From Larkinella sp965227735 (GTDB taxonomy: Bacteria > Bacteroidota > Bacteroidia > Cytophagales > Spirosomataceae), in NCBI RefSeq assembly GCF_965227735.1, contig NZ_OZ245776.1, forward strand, positions 6,386,001 through 6,450,000: a stretch of 64,000 nucleotides of DNA. Reading direction: 5' to 3'. Positions 17,643-27,169 of the stretch are shown here, one piece after another. The position numbers and the translations under genes are program-made. The notes under the pieces are model-generated. The model saw nothing but the letters and a program-made list of their open reading frames with translations, searched no databases and had not been told where the DNA came from. How positions within the stretch are numbered: position 1 is the stretch's first letter; each line of letters begins with the position of its first letter.

Positions 17643-20600
17643 ATGATGAAAACTTTACTGTCTGGTATTAAGCAAAAAAACGTAATTCTTCTCTTTGTTA
17701 TTTTTTTGTTTTCCGGTTCGCAACTCGAAGCGAAGGAACGGCCTGAAGCGGCTCCTCTGCACGTTAAACCCCTTCTTATACAATCGCTCCCCGGCCGAAT
17801 TGAAGCCGAGAGTTATGACGCCCAAAGTGGTGTACAAACCGAAAACACCAGTGATGCAGGCGGTGGCCTCAATGTCGGCTGGATTGACAGTGACGACTGG
17901 ATGGATTACAACCTAAACGTGTCGACATCTGGCCTTTATACCCTCCGGTTTCGGGTAGCAACGGGGCAGAGCGGTGGTAAACTGGAACTGAAACGGGCCA
18001 ACGGGACGGTTATTGCCACGGTAGACGTTCCGGCAACGGGTGGCTGGCAAGGCTGGCAAACCGTTACGACAACGGCTTCGCTGACGGCGGGTGATCAGGT
18101 GATGCGGGTTTTTGCCAAACAAGGTCCCTGGAACTTCAACTGGTTTGACGTGACGGCTGCCCGACCGCTGCCCGCCAAAATTGAAGCCGAAAGCTACGAC
18201 GTGATGAGTGGCATCCAAACCGAGAATACGGGCGATGTGGGCGGTGGCCTCAATGTGGGATGGATCGACGACAACGACTGGCTGGATTATAACGTGAACG
18301 TGCCGACAACCGGTTCGTATACCTTCAAATTCCGGATTGCGAAGGCGTATGGCGAAGGAAAAATTGAACTGAAAACGGCGGCTGGCGCTTTGTTGAAAAC
18401 CGTTGAATTGCCAATTACGGGCGGCTGGCAGACCTACCAGACGGTCAATGCCGTGGTTTCTTTAACGGCGGGCGATCAGGTGCTGCGGCTCAACATTCCG
18501 CAGGGAGCCTGGAATTTCAACTGGTTTGAGGTGGTCAGTGGCGGAACCGAAACGAACCCGCAGTCAGTGATCACGTTTGCGCCCCTGTCGACCAAAACCG
18601 TGGGCGATCCGGCTTTTGATCTGGTGGCAAGCAGCACCAATGCCGCCACGCCCATAACGTTTACGTCATCAAATCCATCGATTGTTTCGGTTTCGAACGC
18701 GACCGGCAGTTGGAAAGCCACCGTCGTGGCTGCCGGAGCGGTCAATATCACGGCTTCACAGGCGGCCAACGGCAATTTCAGTGCGGCCACGGATGTCGTT
18801 CAGACACTGGTGGTTCAGTCGGCTTCCAACCCGAACCCGCCTACTCCGCCGTCGCCCACCATTTCGGGTACGAAGATTACCCTCGACCCCAAACGCTGGT
18901 ATCAGCTCAACAAAGTGGAGCGTGGTCTGGACGGCCTGTTCGATGGCATCACGAATGTCAACGTCAATACGGGGTATGGCAAAATTCTGGATAACTACGA
19001 TTCCTACTACCCGCTGCTGCCGGGCGAACAGATGACCCTCCAGAGCATCCGGTTTTTTGATGGCGAAGGAAATTTCTCCGATCACCCCCTAACCATTTCG
19101 GTAATTACGGAGCAGTGGGAGCGCATTCCGGTTGCTACCTTTACCGGCGATCAATACAACGGCTGGGTGGGGCCAGACCCGACCAAACCAAACACCTTTA
19201 CGCTCAATACCGCCGTGAGCAACGCCCGGTATCTGGTGATCAACGCCTGGTTTGGGTATCCAACGGAAATCGAACTGTATGGCTCTCATACCCCCGCTAC
19301 CCCGACGGCAACCCCAATTCCGCAGAAGTCGATCAAGTTAAAAGACATGATGGGGGTCAATGCATTCGAGTGGGATTTTCTGAATGCCAACAAACCGGAC
19401 GAAATCGATACCAACCGGTTGAAAGCCATCAAGAGTTTCAGCGGAATCCGGCATTACATGGATTGGGAGAAACTGGAGCCAAACGAAGGCGGTTACACGT
19501 TCAATCCGGTACACAGCGGAGGCTGGTATTACGATGTGCTGTACCAACGGTTGAAAACGGAAGGAATGGGCCTTCTGGCCTGTTTGAAAACCCTGCCGGG
19601 CTGGATGCAGAATACGTACCCGACCGATCAGCGCGATTCGGAAAACGTGCCGGTGAAGTTCGGACGGGATTTTTCCGATCCCACTTCCTACATCGAACAG
19701 GCTAAAGTGGCTTTCCAGTATGCAGCCCGGTATGGCAGCAACCCGAACGTCAACCCGGCGTTGCTGAGCGTCGCTTCGCACATCCGCTGGAACGGTGATG
19801 AAGCCAACGTGGTGAAAATCGGCCTGAATCTGGTGCAATACATCGAGTGCGACAATGAGCGCGACAAGTGGTGGAAAGGTCGCAAAGGGTACCAGACTGC
19901 CCGGGAATACGCGGCCAATTTGTCCGCTTTCTATGACGGTCATAAAAACACGATGGGCCCCGGAGTTGGCGTTAAAAATGCCGATCCGAACATGAAAGTA
20001 GTGATCGGGGGGCTGGCAGCCGCTTCCATCGGCGTCGACTACATCAAAGGGATGATCGACTGGTGTAAGCAATACCGCGGGTATAAGCCGGACGGAACCG
20101 TAAACCTGTGCTGGGATGTGCTCAACTACCACCTCTATTCCGACAATTCGAGCTCGTCGCAAAGTTGGACATCGGGCCGGGGGGCGGCACCGGAAGTATC
20201 GGCGGCTGGTGAGATTGCCAGGGAGTATCTGAAGTTAGCACACGAACAGTCGTATGACATGCCGGTCTGGATTACGGAAACGGGTTATGATTTCAATCAG
20301 GGAAGTCCGCTGAAAGCCATTCCGATTGGCAACAAATCGGTGTTGCAAACCCAGGCCGACTGGATTCTGCGCACTTCGTTGTTCTATGCCCGGAATAAAA
20401 TTGAGAAGGTTTTCTTTTACCAGACCTACGATTATTACCCGGATCTGCCGATTCAGTTTGGTTCGTCGGGCCTGCTCAACCAGAATTTTACGCGCAAACC
20501 CGCAGCCGATTTCCTGTTTCAGACCAAAAAACTGCTGGGCGAGTACACCTATAAACAAACGTTGAACAATGATCCGGTGGTCGATCGGTATGAATTGAAT

Positions 20601-21143
20601 GGCAAATCGGCGTTTGTGTTGCTGGTACCTGATGAAGTGGGCCGGACGGCGCAATATACGCTGGATCTGGGAACGGCCGGAAGTGCCAAAGTGTATACGC
20701 CCAAAGCCGGAAACGATGCGGCCGATGTGCAGACGATGAATACGGTGGGAGGGAAATTGACGTTAACGGTTACCGAAACGCCGATTTTTGTCATTGCTTC
20801 TGATCAGGTGGTGACGTCATCTACCTCGACGACAGCAGCCACGGCCCGACTCGGAACGGCGGAACTGACAACTCAATCCCTGCACGATGCCGTAAAAGTC
20901 TATCCCAATCCTTCTGTCGATTACATCACCATCGATCTTGAAAATGACAGCGACGGCCAGTTGGAGGTCAACTTGTTTCATGCGAGTCTGGGAACCCTGC
21001 ACAAGCAGGTCGTTCTGGAGAAAACGTCAACGGTTTATTCCGGAAAAATCAATGTAGCGGCCTTGCCGGATGGCATGTATATTCTTGAAATAAAGCAGGG
21101 CAACGAACGGGCTTTCCGGAAAGTTTTGAAAGCCGGAAAATAG
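17643..21143 (+). CDS. Secreted clan GH-A-type glycoside hydrolase with two CBM6 modules and T9SS sorting tail
   Basis: An exported protein of 1166 residues. Layout: signal peptide (about 1-30); two CBM6-like modules (about 50-173 and 177-297), each opening with IEAESYD and containing a VGWID-x-x-DW-x-DY motif; an Ig-like segment (300-393) and a PTPPSPT linker; a galactose-binding-like region (about 405-550); a TIM-barrel domain (about 560-990) with ECDNERDKW as likely acid/base region and VWITETGYD as likely nucleophile, in clan GH-A order; and a C-terminal type 9 secretion sorting domain (VKVYPNPSVDYITI to KVLKAGK). The exact GH family is uncertain. Within an exopolysaccharide locus it may trim or degrade the polymer, or attack plant polysaccharides. 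Confidence 0.87.
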   Translation: MMKTLLSGIKQKNVILLFVIFLFSGSQLEAKERPEAAPLHVKPLLIQSLPGRIEAESYDAQSGVQTENTSDAGGGLNVGWIDSDDWMDYNLNVSTSGLYTLRFRVATGQSGGKLELKRANGTVIATVDVPATGGWQGWQTVTTTASLTAGDQVMRVFAKQGPWNFNWFDVTAARPLPAKIEAESYDVMSGIQTENTGDVGGGLNVGWIDDNDWLDYNVNVPTTGSYTFKFRIAKAYGEGKIELKTAAGALLKTVELPITGGWQTYQTVNAVVSLTAGDQVLRLNIPQGAWNFNWFEVVSGGTETNPQSVITFAPLSTKTVGDPAFDLVASSTNAATPITFTSSNPSIVSVSNATGSWKATVVAAGAVNITASQAANGNFSAATDVVQTLVVQSASNPNPPTPPSPTISGTKITLDPKRWYQLNKVERGLDGLFDGITNVNVNTGYGKILDNYDSYYPLLPGEQMTLQSIRFFDGEGNFSDHPLTISVITEQWERIPVATFTGDQYNGWVGPDPTKPNTFTLNTAVSNARYLVINAWFGYPTEIELYGSHTPATPTATPIPQKSIKLKDMMGVNAFEWDFLNANKPDEIDTNRLKAIKSFSGIRHYMDWEKLEPNEGGYTFNPVHSGGWYYDVLYQRLKTEGMGLLACLKTLPGWMQNTYPTDQRDSENVPVKFGRDFSDPTSYIEQAKVAFQYAARYGSNPNVNPALLSVASHIRWNGDEANVVKIGLNLVQYIECDNERDKWWKGRKGYQTAREYAANLSAFYDGHKNTMGPGVGVKNADPNMKVVIGGLAAASIGVDYIKGMIDWCKQYRGYKPDGTVNLCWDVLNYHLYSDNSSSSQSWTSGRGAAPEVSAAGEIAREYLKLAHEQSYDMPVWITETGYDFNQGSPLKAIPIGNKSVLQTQADWILRTSLFYARNKIEKVFFYQTYDYYPDLPIQFGSSGLLNQNFTRKPAADFLFQTKKLLGEYTYKQTLNNDPVVDRYELNGKSAFVLLVPDEVGRTAQYTLDLGTAGSAKVYTPKAGNDAADVQTMNTVGGKLTLTVTETPIFVIASDQVVTSSTSTTAATARLGTAELTTQSLHDAVKVYPNPSVDYITIDLENDSDGQLEVNLFHASLGTLHKQVVLEKTSTVYSGKINVAALPDGMYILEIKQGNERAFRKVLKAGK

Positions 21144-21148
21144 AAAAA

Positions 21149-21227
21149 TAAACGTACCGGCGGACTTCAGTCCGTAAGCTTTCTACGTAATTAGAAGCTT
21201 ACGGACTGAAGTCCGCCGGTACGTTTA
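21149..21227. repeat. Palindromic repeat (33-bp perfect stem) between convergent genes
   Basis: Arms 21149-21181 and 21195-21227 are perfect inverted copies (core GGACTTCAGTCCGTAAGCTT) around a 13-base loop. The element covers the stop codon of the minus-strand glycosyltransferase and lies just after the hydrolase stop, so it can end transcription from both sides. The GGACTTCAGTCC core resembles interspersed palindromic repeats found in many Bacteroidetes genomes. Confidence 0.8.
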
Positions 21228-22001
21228 AGAGAAATGAAGGTCGTAATTGTATTTGATTTGACGGTAGAGTGCCCGTCCCCAGACGACGAAGAAATTCGTA
21301 TTCTCATGGCGCCAGTTACTGCGGGTAACGGTACTGGGTTCGTCTTCCGAATTTTTCTGTTCGAACATCGCATTAAAATCCGTCAGAAATAAACCTTTTC
21401 CTTTCTTTTTAATAAACGAAAGGCACATTTTATACTCAGTTTTGTCCGACTTGATCCCTTCGGCATACCGGCCGAATTTATCCAGAAACGAGCTTCTTCG
21501 CAGGTGCGGATGATCACTGTAATAATAGATCTTGGTGTAGTCGGTATACCACGGTTTATACGCCATTTTTGAGAAACCGTTTTTATAAGGCGTCAAATAC
21601 GGATAGGGGAAATAAGCGTAGAAGCGAACGATATCCAGGTCTTTTTCCTGATTCATCAGGGCCAGAGCATCCTTGAAATAGGAAGCAAAAGCCGGTTTTG
21701 GAATAAAATCTTCCTGAACGTAAAGGGTGTAGGGTGTTTTGACGGCTTCCTGGCCTTTGTTGATGTTGTTAGCCAGGCCTTTATTCTGTGGTGTGGTAAT
21801 AAGTCGGAACGTATACGATTTCTTCAGTTCACGAATGGCGTTCAAATGCTCTTTTTTGCTGCCATCATCGGAAACAACAATGTCATCGAAAGAACACTTC
21901 AGTTCTTTAAAAGTACGTAATAACCGCTCTAATGAACCGCTGCGGTTATAGTGCGTTATCAATAACGTAACATTAGAAAAGTGCGTTGAGAGTGGATCCA
22001 T
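21225..22001 (-). CDS. GT2 glycosyltransferase, tandem copy 1
   Basis: Family 2 glycosyltransferase of 258 residues with the N-terminal GT-A motifs VTLLITHYNRSGSLERLLRT, VVSDDGSKKEHL and TLYVQEDFIPKPAF (metal-site region). No membrane segment is evident. It is closely similar along its full length to the protein encoded immediately upstream (22044-22829), so the two arose by tandem duplication. It is the last gene of the minus-strand polysaccharide run. Acceptor and donor are unknown. The stop codon falls inside a palindromic repeat. Confidence 0.85.
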   Translation of the reverse strand: MDPLSTHFSNVTLLITHYNRSGSLERLLRTFKELKCSFDDIVVSDDGSKKEHLNAIRELKKSYTFRLITTPQNKGLANNINKGQEAVKTPYTLYVQEDFIPKPAFASYFKDALALMNQEKDLDIVRFYAYFPYPYLTPYKNGFSKMAYKPWYTDYTKIYYYSDHPHLRRSSFLDKFGRYAEGIKSDKTEYKMCLSFIKKKGKGLFLTDFNAMFEQKNSEDEPSTVTRSNWRHENTNFFVVWGRALYRQIKYNYDLHFS

Positions 22002-22043
22002 TTTCTGTAAGGCAATTTTTATCCAGATACACGATTGAAAGAG

Positions 22044-22829
22044 CTATTCTTTCAGTAAAGCTAACTCGAATGTATTTTTAAGGAGCCGGTATTTTAAATA
22101 CCACCACCGGGCGAAAAGCAGGGCGGGGTTCGTGCTTTCCCGCCAGCTTGCCCGACCTAAAGTGCTGGGCTCATCAGGTGAGTTTTTCTGATCGAAGACC
22201 GCCGTAAATTCGTTGAAAAACAGCCCTTTCCCTTTCTTTTGAATCACTGAAAGACACATCAGGTATTCGGTTCGGTCGGATTTAATTCCTTCGGCATACC
22301 GGCCAAATTTTTCCAGAAACGAGCTTCGGCGGAGGTGCGGATGATCGCTGTAGAAGTAAAACTTCAGGTGGTTGGTGTACCAGACGGCCGATTTATAAAT
22401 CATTTCCGAAAAGCCCTTTTTGAAAGGTTTCAGATACGGATACATGAAATAGGCATAAAACCGGACCAGGTCGAGGTCGGGGTCTTCTTTCATAAAGTTC
22501 AAAGCATCGCGGAAGTGTTGGGCAAAAGCGGCTTTCGGCACAAAATCTTCCTGAACGTAAAGCGTGTAAGGGGTTTTGACGGCATCCTGTCCCTTGTTGA
22601 TGTTATGGCCCAATCCTTTGTTTTTGGGTGTGGTAACCAGGTGAAAAGCATATGTTTTTTCCAGCTTTTTGATCGCTTCCAGATGTTCCGGTTTGCTGCC
22701 ATCATCCGATACGACAATTTGTTCAAACGTGCAGTGCAGTTCGCTAAACGTTCGCAACAAACGTTCCAAAGAACTGCTGCGGTTATAATGGGTTACCAGA
22801 AGCGTAACACCGGGAAAATAATCGTTCAT
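22044..22829 (-). CDS. GT2 glycosyltransferase, tandem copy 2
   Basis: Family 2 glycosyltransferase of 261 residues, paralogous to the next gene downstream: both share THYNRS-x-SLERLLRTF, IVVSDDGSK, NINKGQ-x-AVKTPYTLYVQ and the DHPHLRRSSFL-x-KFGRYAEG block. The catalytic GT-A core with the DDGS and QEDF motifs is intact. Loss of strict identity between the copies suggests that they now use different acceptors or positions in the repeat unit. The gap to the downstream copy is 42 bp, consistent with co-transcription. Confidence 0.85.
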   Translation of the reverse strand: MNDYFPGVTLLVTHYNRSSSLERLLRTFSELHCTFEQIVVSDDGSKPEHLEAIKKLEKTYAFHLVTTPKNKGLGHNINKGQDAVKTPYTLYVQEDFVPKAAFAQHFRDALNFMKEDPDLDLVRFYAYFMYPYLKPFKKGFSEMIYKSAVWYTNHLKFYFYSDHPHLRRSSFLEKFGRYAEGIKSDRTEYLMCLSVIQKKGKGLFFNEFTAVFDQKNSPDEPSTLGRASWRESTNPALLFARWWYLKYRLLKNTFELALLKE

Positions 22830-22901
22830 GTCGTTGTCAGAATGACGTTGAGAATATAGCTTTTTATGCGCTAAGCGGTTTAAAGAAAGCAGCCCCGTTC
22901 C

Positions 22902-24206
22902 TTAACGCACGAGTAAAACCTGACCCATAGCCGTAGCCTGATCCTCGGAATTAACTACCTGATACTGGAGTATCCAGGCGTATAAACCAGATTCACAGGG
23001 CTGCCCCAAATACGTACCATCCCATTTTTTATCCAGCGATTCCGTACTGAAAATGGGCTCGCCCCAGCGGTTGAATATTTTTAGTTGCCCACTCCGAATG
23101 TCGTAATGATACACCTCAAGGGAATCGTTCAGGCCATCGTTGTTCGGACTGAAGGCAGCGGGTATGGCAAACCAGGGTGCCCGGCAGGGTTTGGTCTGAA
23201 GCGACACGATATTGGATACCGTACTACAACGCAGATCCTGAATTGAAGCCATATTGCTGCCTTCTGTACTGAAGAGCCGAAACTGCTTTTTTCCGACAAA
23301 ATCCACTTTCAGCCGGTACGTTTCGCCGGTGGCTTGCCTTAAGTCAGTCCAGACGATGCCATCGGAGCTTTCCTGCCATTGAAATACCGGGTTGGTGTAA
23401 CCGGAATAAACCGTCGATGCAAGTGATATGAATGATTTTTCGCAAACGGTTATGTCCATTTCGGTATACTCCGGAAAGGAAATCTGAAGCAGCGGACGAC
23501 AGGGCCGAAACTGAATATCATCCAGCGCCAGATCATTTCCGCAGCCTCCGGGACCATTGTTAATTAACTTCACCACCACGTTGTTCAGGTTAGCCGGTAC
23601 AACAAACAGCAGGGCATACGGCATCCAGGTCGGCGCATTGGTTCGCGCAATGGACCCGGTATTGATGGCCTGAATCAGTTTGCCGTCTTCGGTTTCTACG
23701 CGCATCGTGATGTTGGGATCCAATTGCTCCGGCGTAAAGTAGGGGCAATCATTTTTCTTCGCCAGACTCATGATATTCAGTACCCAAACCGAAAGTTCAT
23801 ACGTCATTCCCTGGCATAAATCAGTCACCGACTGGCTGTAAAATTCCCCCCGGTTAAATGACGCATTGACCAGCAGCATATTTCCGTTTACATCGCCGGG
23901 CGTATGATCCTCCGGGAGTTCATGCCAGGAGTTGGTATAACAGGTGCTCCCGTGTACAATGGCATACTGAGAGTCATCCGGGCAATGTTCTACATACTGG
24001 TACGTGGTCTGACCCGGTAATAAGGCGCTCGACTTCCCGGTGCCAAATGTTTGGTTAATAATTGCATCGCCCAATACGCCATTGCAGGACTGAGCCGGGC
24101 AGATCGTCGGCAGCAAGGCGGCAAACAGACCCAGAAAAAGACGGGCTACCAGGACTTGTCTTCGATACACCGGGGCCCTTCGGGCAATGTTGAAAAGGCT
24201 AACCAT
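22902..24206 (-). CDS. Secreted protein with T9SS type B (gliding-motility-associated) C-terminal domain
   Basis: A surface or secreted protein of 434 residues. A signal peptide (LFLGLFAALLPTICPA) precedes a jelly-roll-like region (about 40-235; paired Cys, ends GGCGNDLALDDIQFRPC), an Ig-like segment (about 240-340), and a C-terminal CHU_C/gliding-type sorting domain (IPAAFSPNNDGLNDSLEVY, LKIFNRWGEPIFS, WDGTYLGQPCESGLYAW) that directs export by the type 9 system. The start at 24206 is preferred because an upstream in-frame start would run into the coding region of the neighbouring glycosyltransferase. Its role in the polysaccharide locus is unknown; a cell-surface binding or anchoring part is plausible. 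Confidence 0.83.
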   Translation of the reverse strand: MVSLFNIARRAPVYRRQVLVARLFLGLFAALLPTICPAQSCNGVLGDAIINQTFGTGKSSALLPGQTTYQYVEHCPDDSQYAIVHGSTCYTNSWHELPEDHTPGDVNGNMLLVNASFNRGEFYSQSVTDLCQGMTYELSVWVLNIMSLAKKNDCPYFTPEQLDPNITMRVETEDGKLIQAINTGSIARTNAPTWMPYALLFVVPANLNNVVVKLINNGPGGCGNDLALDDIQFRPCRPLLQISFPEYTEMDITVCEKSFISLASTVYSGYTNPVFQWQESSDGIVWTDLRQATGETYRLKVDFVGKKQFRLFSTEGSNMASIQDLRCSTVSNIVSLQTKPCRAPWFAIPAAFSPNNDGLNDSLEVYHYDIRSGQLKIFNRWGEPIFSTESLDKKWDGTYLGQPCESGLYAWILQYQVVNSEDQATAMGQVLLVR

Positions 24207-24243
24207 GCTTCCTGTCAAATCACACCGGCGGCCAGCGTCGGTC

Positions 24244-25110
24244 TTACGCACCAAAGGCCTGTTTAACCCGATTCGTGAACGCTTTGCCGAGGCTGCCATC
24301 GGCCATCAGTCGGCGGTCGCTGGTCCAGACCCGCGCCTTAAGACTTCCCACCCGCAGAATCTTTCCTTTTCCCTGCTGGAGCAGGGCAAGTGCCATCAGT
24401 CCGTCTTCACAACGGCCGGAGGGCGGGGGTGTTATGCCGGCTGCCACCAGTTCCGCCACTGAACCCTCCCGGCCGGAATCCAGCTCAAAACCGCCTACTG
24501 CCAGGGCGTCTTCCCGACGGAAAGCAAAATTGAAGCCGTACACATTCAGGTAAGCTTTGTGACGATTGCGTACGTGATTGACAAACTGAGCGGTTTTTTC
24601 ATAGCCATAAAGTGCCAGACGGGAAGACTGCGGACTGGGCAGAAACGCATAGAGACCATAGGTACAGCCAATCTCCGGCTTTTGCAGCGGAGCCGATATC
24701 GTGCTCGACCAGCCAGCGGGGTACACACAGTCGGAATCTGCATTGGCGATGATGCGACCCCGGGCCGCCAGCAACCCGGCCTGGCGGGCGTAAGCAACGC
24801 CCGGTTGTTTTTCCAGGATCGAGCGGACGCCACACTGGTCCAGAATGGCCTGCGTACGGTCGGACGAATTGTTGTTGACGACCAGCAACTCCGTCGGCTG
24901 GGCGAGTTGCTGGTCGGCCAGCGACGACAGCATGTTCAGCAAATTGGCTTCCTCGTTGTAGGCGGGAATGACAATGGAAACCTCCGGTTTGGAAACCTGA
25001 AATTGGGTCAGTCGTGCGCGCAGATCGTCCAGTCGCTCCGCCGGGATCTGGGCCGGATCGTACTCAAATACGTGCTTGGAAATCCACTCCGGTAACAATG
25101 AACTGCTCAT
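24244..25110 (-). CDS. GT2 glycosyltransferase
   Basis: Family 2 glycosyltransferase of 288 residues. The core motifs are VSIVIPAYNEEANLLNMLSS, VVNNNSSDRTQAIL and a NADSDCVYP metal-site region, followed by a GGFELDSGREGSVAEL block and EDGLMALALLQQGKG. The N-terminal 40 residues precede the GT domain and have no recognised fold. No membrane helix is seen. It lies in the minus-strand run between the type B T9SS protein and a PKD lipoprotein and probably adds one sugar to the exopolysaccharide repeat unit. Specificity cannot be read from sequence. Confidence 0.87.
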   Translation of the reverse strand: MSSSLLPEWISKHVFEYDPAQIPAERLDDLRARLTQFQVSKPEVSIVIPAYNEEANLLNMLSSLADQQLAQPTELLVVNNNSSDRTQAILDQCGVRSILEKQPGVAYARQAGLLAARGRIIANADSDCVYPAGWSSTISAPLQKPEIGCTYGLYAFLPSPQSSRLALYGYEKTAQFVNHVRNRHKAYLNVYGFNFAFRREDALAVGGFELDSGREGSVAELVAAGITPPPSGRCEDGLMALALLQQGKGKILRVGSLKARVWTSDRRLMADGSLGKAFTNRVKQAFGA

Positions 25111-25135
25111 AGCTGCATCCCGTTAAGTTTCTTGT

Positions 25136-25960
25136 TTATTGAGCCAGTAATTTCGAACGGCATTCGCCGTTTTTCACGGTCACTACACCAGACCAGGAAC
25201 GGGTCTTCGACTTCGCATAGAAATTGTAAGTCCCGTCGGTTTGAAAAAACGTAACCGAACCATCTACTCCGCAGGCTGGTGTCTTGCTTTGAGCCGACGT
25301 AACGAGTCCCTGCATGGTATTATCGACATAAACTTCAATGTCGCTGCCATCACTGCCATTGGTCCAGAAAATCACGCTGCCGATGGTCGGAAATTCCGTT
25401 ATGACCACTCCTTTGGAAACGTTATCGGCAAAGTCGGCGGTTTTGGCGGTCAGTTGGATGGTGTAAATACCGTTCTTCTTATAATCGACAATCGGGTTGG
25501 TTTCAATTGACGCCTGCCCGTCGCCAAATATCCACTGATAGCCTTCGGCATTCTGGGATTTGTTGGTCAGCTGCACCCGACCGGGTACTCCGCTGACGAG
25601 GGTGTAGGTAAAATCGACTACCAGTTTTTTATACAAACCGGTGACGATAACGCTGTTGGAAACGACATCCGATCCCACATCATTTTTAGCGGTTAATTCC
25701 GCGAAATACACCCCGTCCTGCGAAAACGTAATCGTTGGTTCTGCCTCGGTTGAGGTCTGTCCGTCCCCGAATTTCCACTGATATCGTTTCGCTTCCACCG
25801 ATTTATTCGAGAACTTCACTTGTCCGGGTTTACCCGTGACAAATTCAAAGGAAAAGTCCGCTGTTGGCCGGGGTGTGATGGTCGGCTTGCAACTGATACT
25901 GGAGAACAGGAGAAGCAGTAGAAAAAAATAATTCACTAAAACCGCTAAACGAAATTTCAT
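25136..25960 (-). CDS. Lipoprotein with two PKD domains
   Basis: A 274-residue exported protein. A hydrophobic leader ends in a lipobox-like FSSISC, so it is probably a lipoprotein. Two PKD-type beta domains follow, each with the hallmark W-x-FGDGQ (YQWKFGDGQTSTEAEP and YQWIFGDGQASIETNP), then a small C-terminal domain with two cysteines. PKD domains mediate protein-protein or protein-carbohydrate contact outside the cell. The first ATG is 25960; a GTG four codons upstream is possible but unnecessary. Placement among polysaccharide genes suggests a role at the surface with the polymer. Confidence 0.82.
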   Translation of the reverse strand: MKFRLAVLVNYFFLLLLLFSSISCKPTITPRPTADFSFEFVTGKPGQVKFSNKSVEAKRYQWKFGDGQTSTEAEPTITFSQDGVYFAELTAKNDVGSDVVSNSVIVTGLYKKLVVDFTYTLVSGVPGRVQLTNKSQNAEGYQWIFGDGQASIETNPIVDYKKNGIYTIQLTAKTADFADNVSKGVVITEFPTIGSVIFWTNGSDGSDIEVYVDNTMQGLVTSAQSKTPACGVDGSVTFFQTDGTYNFYAKSKTRSWSGVVTVKNGECRSKLLAQ

Positions 25961-26017
25961 AGACTGATACACTTTTAAAGAAAGATTGAATACTGATTTT
26001 TCGTATATACTCTTGTT

Positions 26018-27160
26018 TTATTGTGTCGGTGAATCGGATAGTGACTGGACAGGTTTCTTTACTTTCGGGTCAGAATTGAACAGCCGGAAGTCTTTAAACC
26101 GCATTTCTATATTAGCGTATGTCCATTCAGAGACTTTATAGACGATATAGAAATTCAGGAATATAAGATACGTATATGCCGATGGCGGCAATTTTAATAC
26201 TCTAATAAATGCAATGTTGAACAGGCTGATTAGTAGGGCATGGGTCATGTAGATGGAGTAACTATAGGTGCCAACTTTATGCAGAAAAGATGATTTTTTT
26301 AGCAAATCTGAAACCGCTCCCCGCTCGAATGAAAAAACAAGAATTGCCACGAAAAAAAGCACTTCAAAAAGTAAGCCAATACGTTTCAGCTCGTGGCCGT
26401 TTGTTATGCAAACGGCAATAGAAAGCAAAACGATACTTTCTGCGAGGGTGTAGAAGCTGGGTTTAATGGATTTACTGTAGGCATGCAATTGGTCGAAAGT
26501 AGCATAACAAAGCCCTCCGACAAAGAAGCCGATGATTCCTCTTAAAAAACCATAATCGAAACTGTAGTTCAGTTTTAAACTATCTGTAATGGTAACTAGG
26601 AGGGTAGCCGATAAGCCAGCGACAAGCAAAAAAATAAGATTTCGGTTGCGTCGCAGATTGAGTTTATAAAGCAGGATCATAACGAAACCAAAAACGAGAT
26701 AAGAAATCATCTCGGCACTGATCGACCAGCTGGGAATGTTCCAGCTAACGTCTTTAACACCAAGGATTTTTACAGAATTGAGGAGGAATAAGGAGGTGAT
26801 GAACGTAGAAATCGAATTGTTTTCGTTCACCGGGTTGTTGATGTGGATGTAGGGTGCCAGATACATTTTGGAGCTTTCAACGATCACAAAAACAAGCAAC
26901 ATGATCACATGGAGTGGATAAATTCGGGCCACCCTTTTGGTTAGAAATTTCCGAAATTCCGGCCCGGTGGAAAGGGATTGATAATTGTACGTAATGACAA
27001 ATCCACTGAGTACAAAGAAGAAATCCACAAACATATCGGAATTGTAGATAAAGCCATTGTTCAGGAGTGGCGTATCCGCAAAGTCGGCGACATGGAAAAA
27101 CATGACCAGGGAAGCAAAAATCCCTCTGAAGATATCAAGAACCTGAAATCGGTGTTTCAT
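26018..27160 (-). CDS. Membrane acyltransferase (acyltransferase 3 family)
   Basis: An integral membrane protein of 380 residues with about ten hydrophobic helices. Family hallmarks are the N-terminal LDIFRGIFASLVMFFHV (RG and catalytic His region) and the FFVLSGFVITYNY motif. Such enzymes transfer acetyl, succinyl or similar groups to sugars of surface polysaccharides. It sits 9 bp downstream of the flippase gene in the same run, so O-acylation of the exopolysaccharide is the likely job. The acyl donor is not known. Confidence 0.9.
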   Translation of the reverse strand: MKHRFQVLDIFRGIFASLVMFFHVADFADTPLLNNGFIYNSDMFVDFFFVLSGFVITYNYQSLSTGPEFRKFLTKRVARIYPLHVIMLLVFVIVESSKMYLAPYIHINNPVNENNSISTFITSLFLLNSVKILGVKDVSWNIPSWSISAEMISYLVFGFVMILLYKLNLRRNRNLIFLLVAGLSATLLVTITDSLKLNYSFDYGFLRGIIGFFVGGLCYATFDQLHAYSKSIKPSFYTLAESIVLLSIAVCITNGHELKRIGLLFEVLFFVAILVFSFERGAVSDLLKKSSFLHKVGTYSYSIYMTHALLISLFNIAFIRVLKLPPSAYTYLIFLNFYIVYKVSEWTYANIEMRFKDFRLFNSDPKVKKPVQSLSDSPTQ

Positions 27161-27169
27161 GACGCTGGT

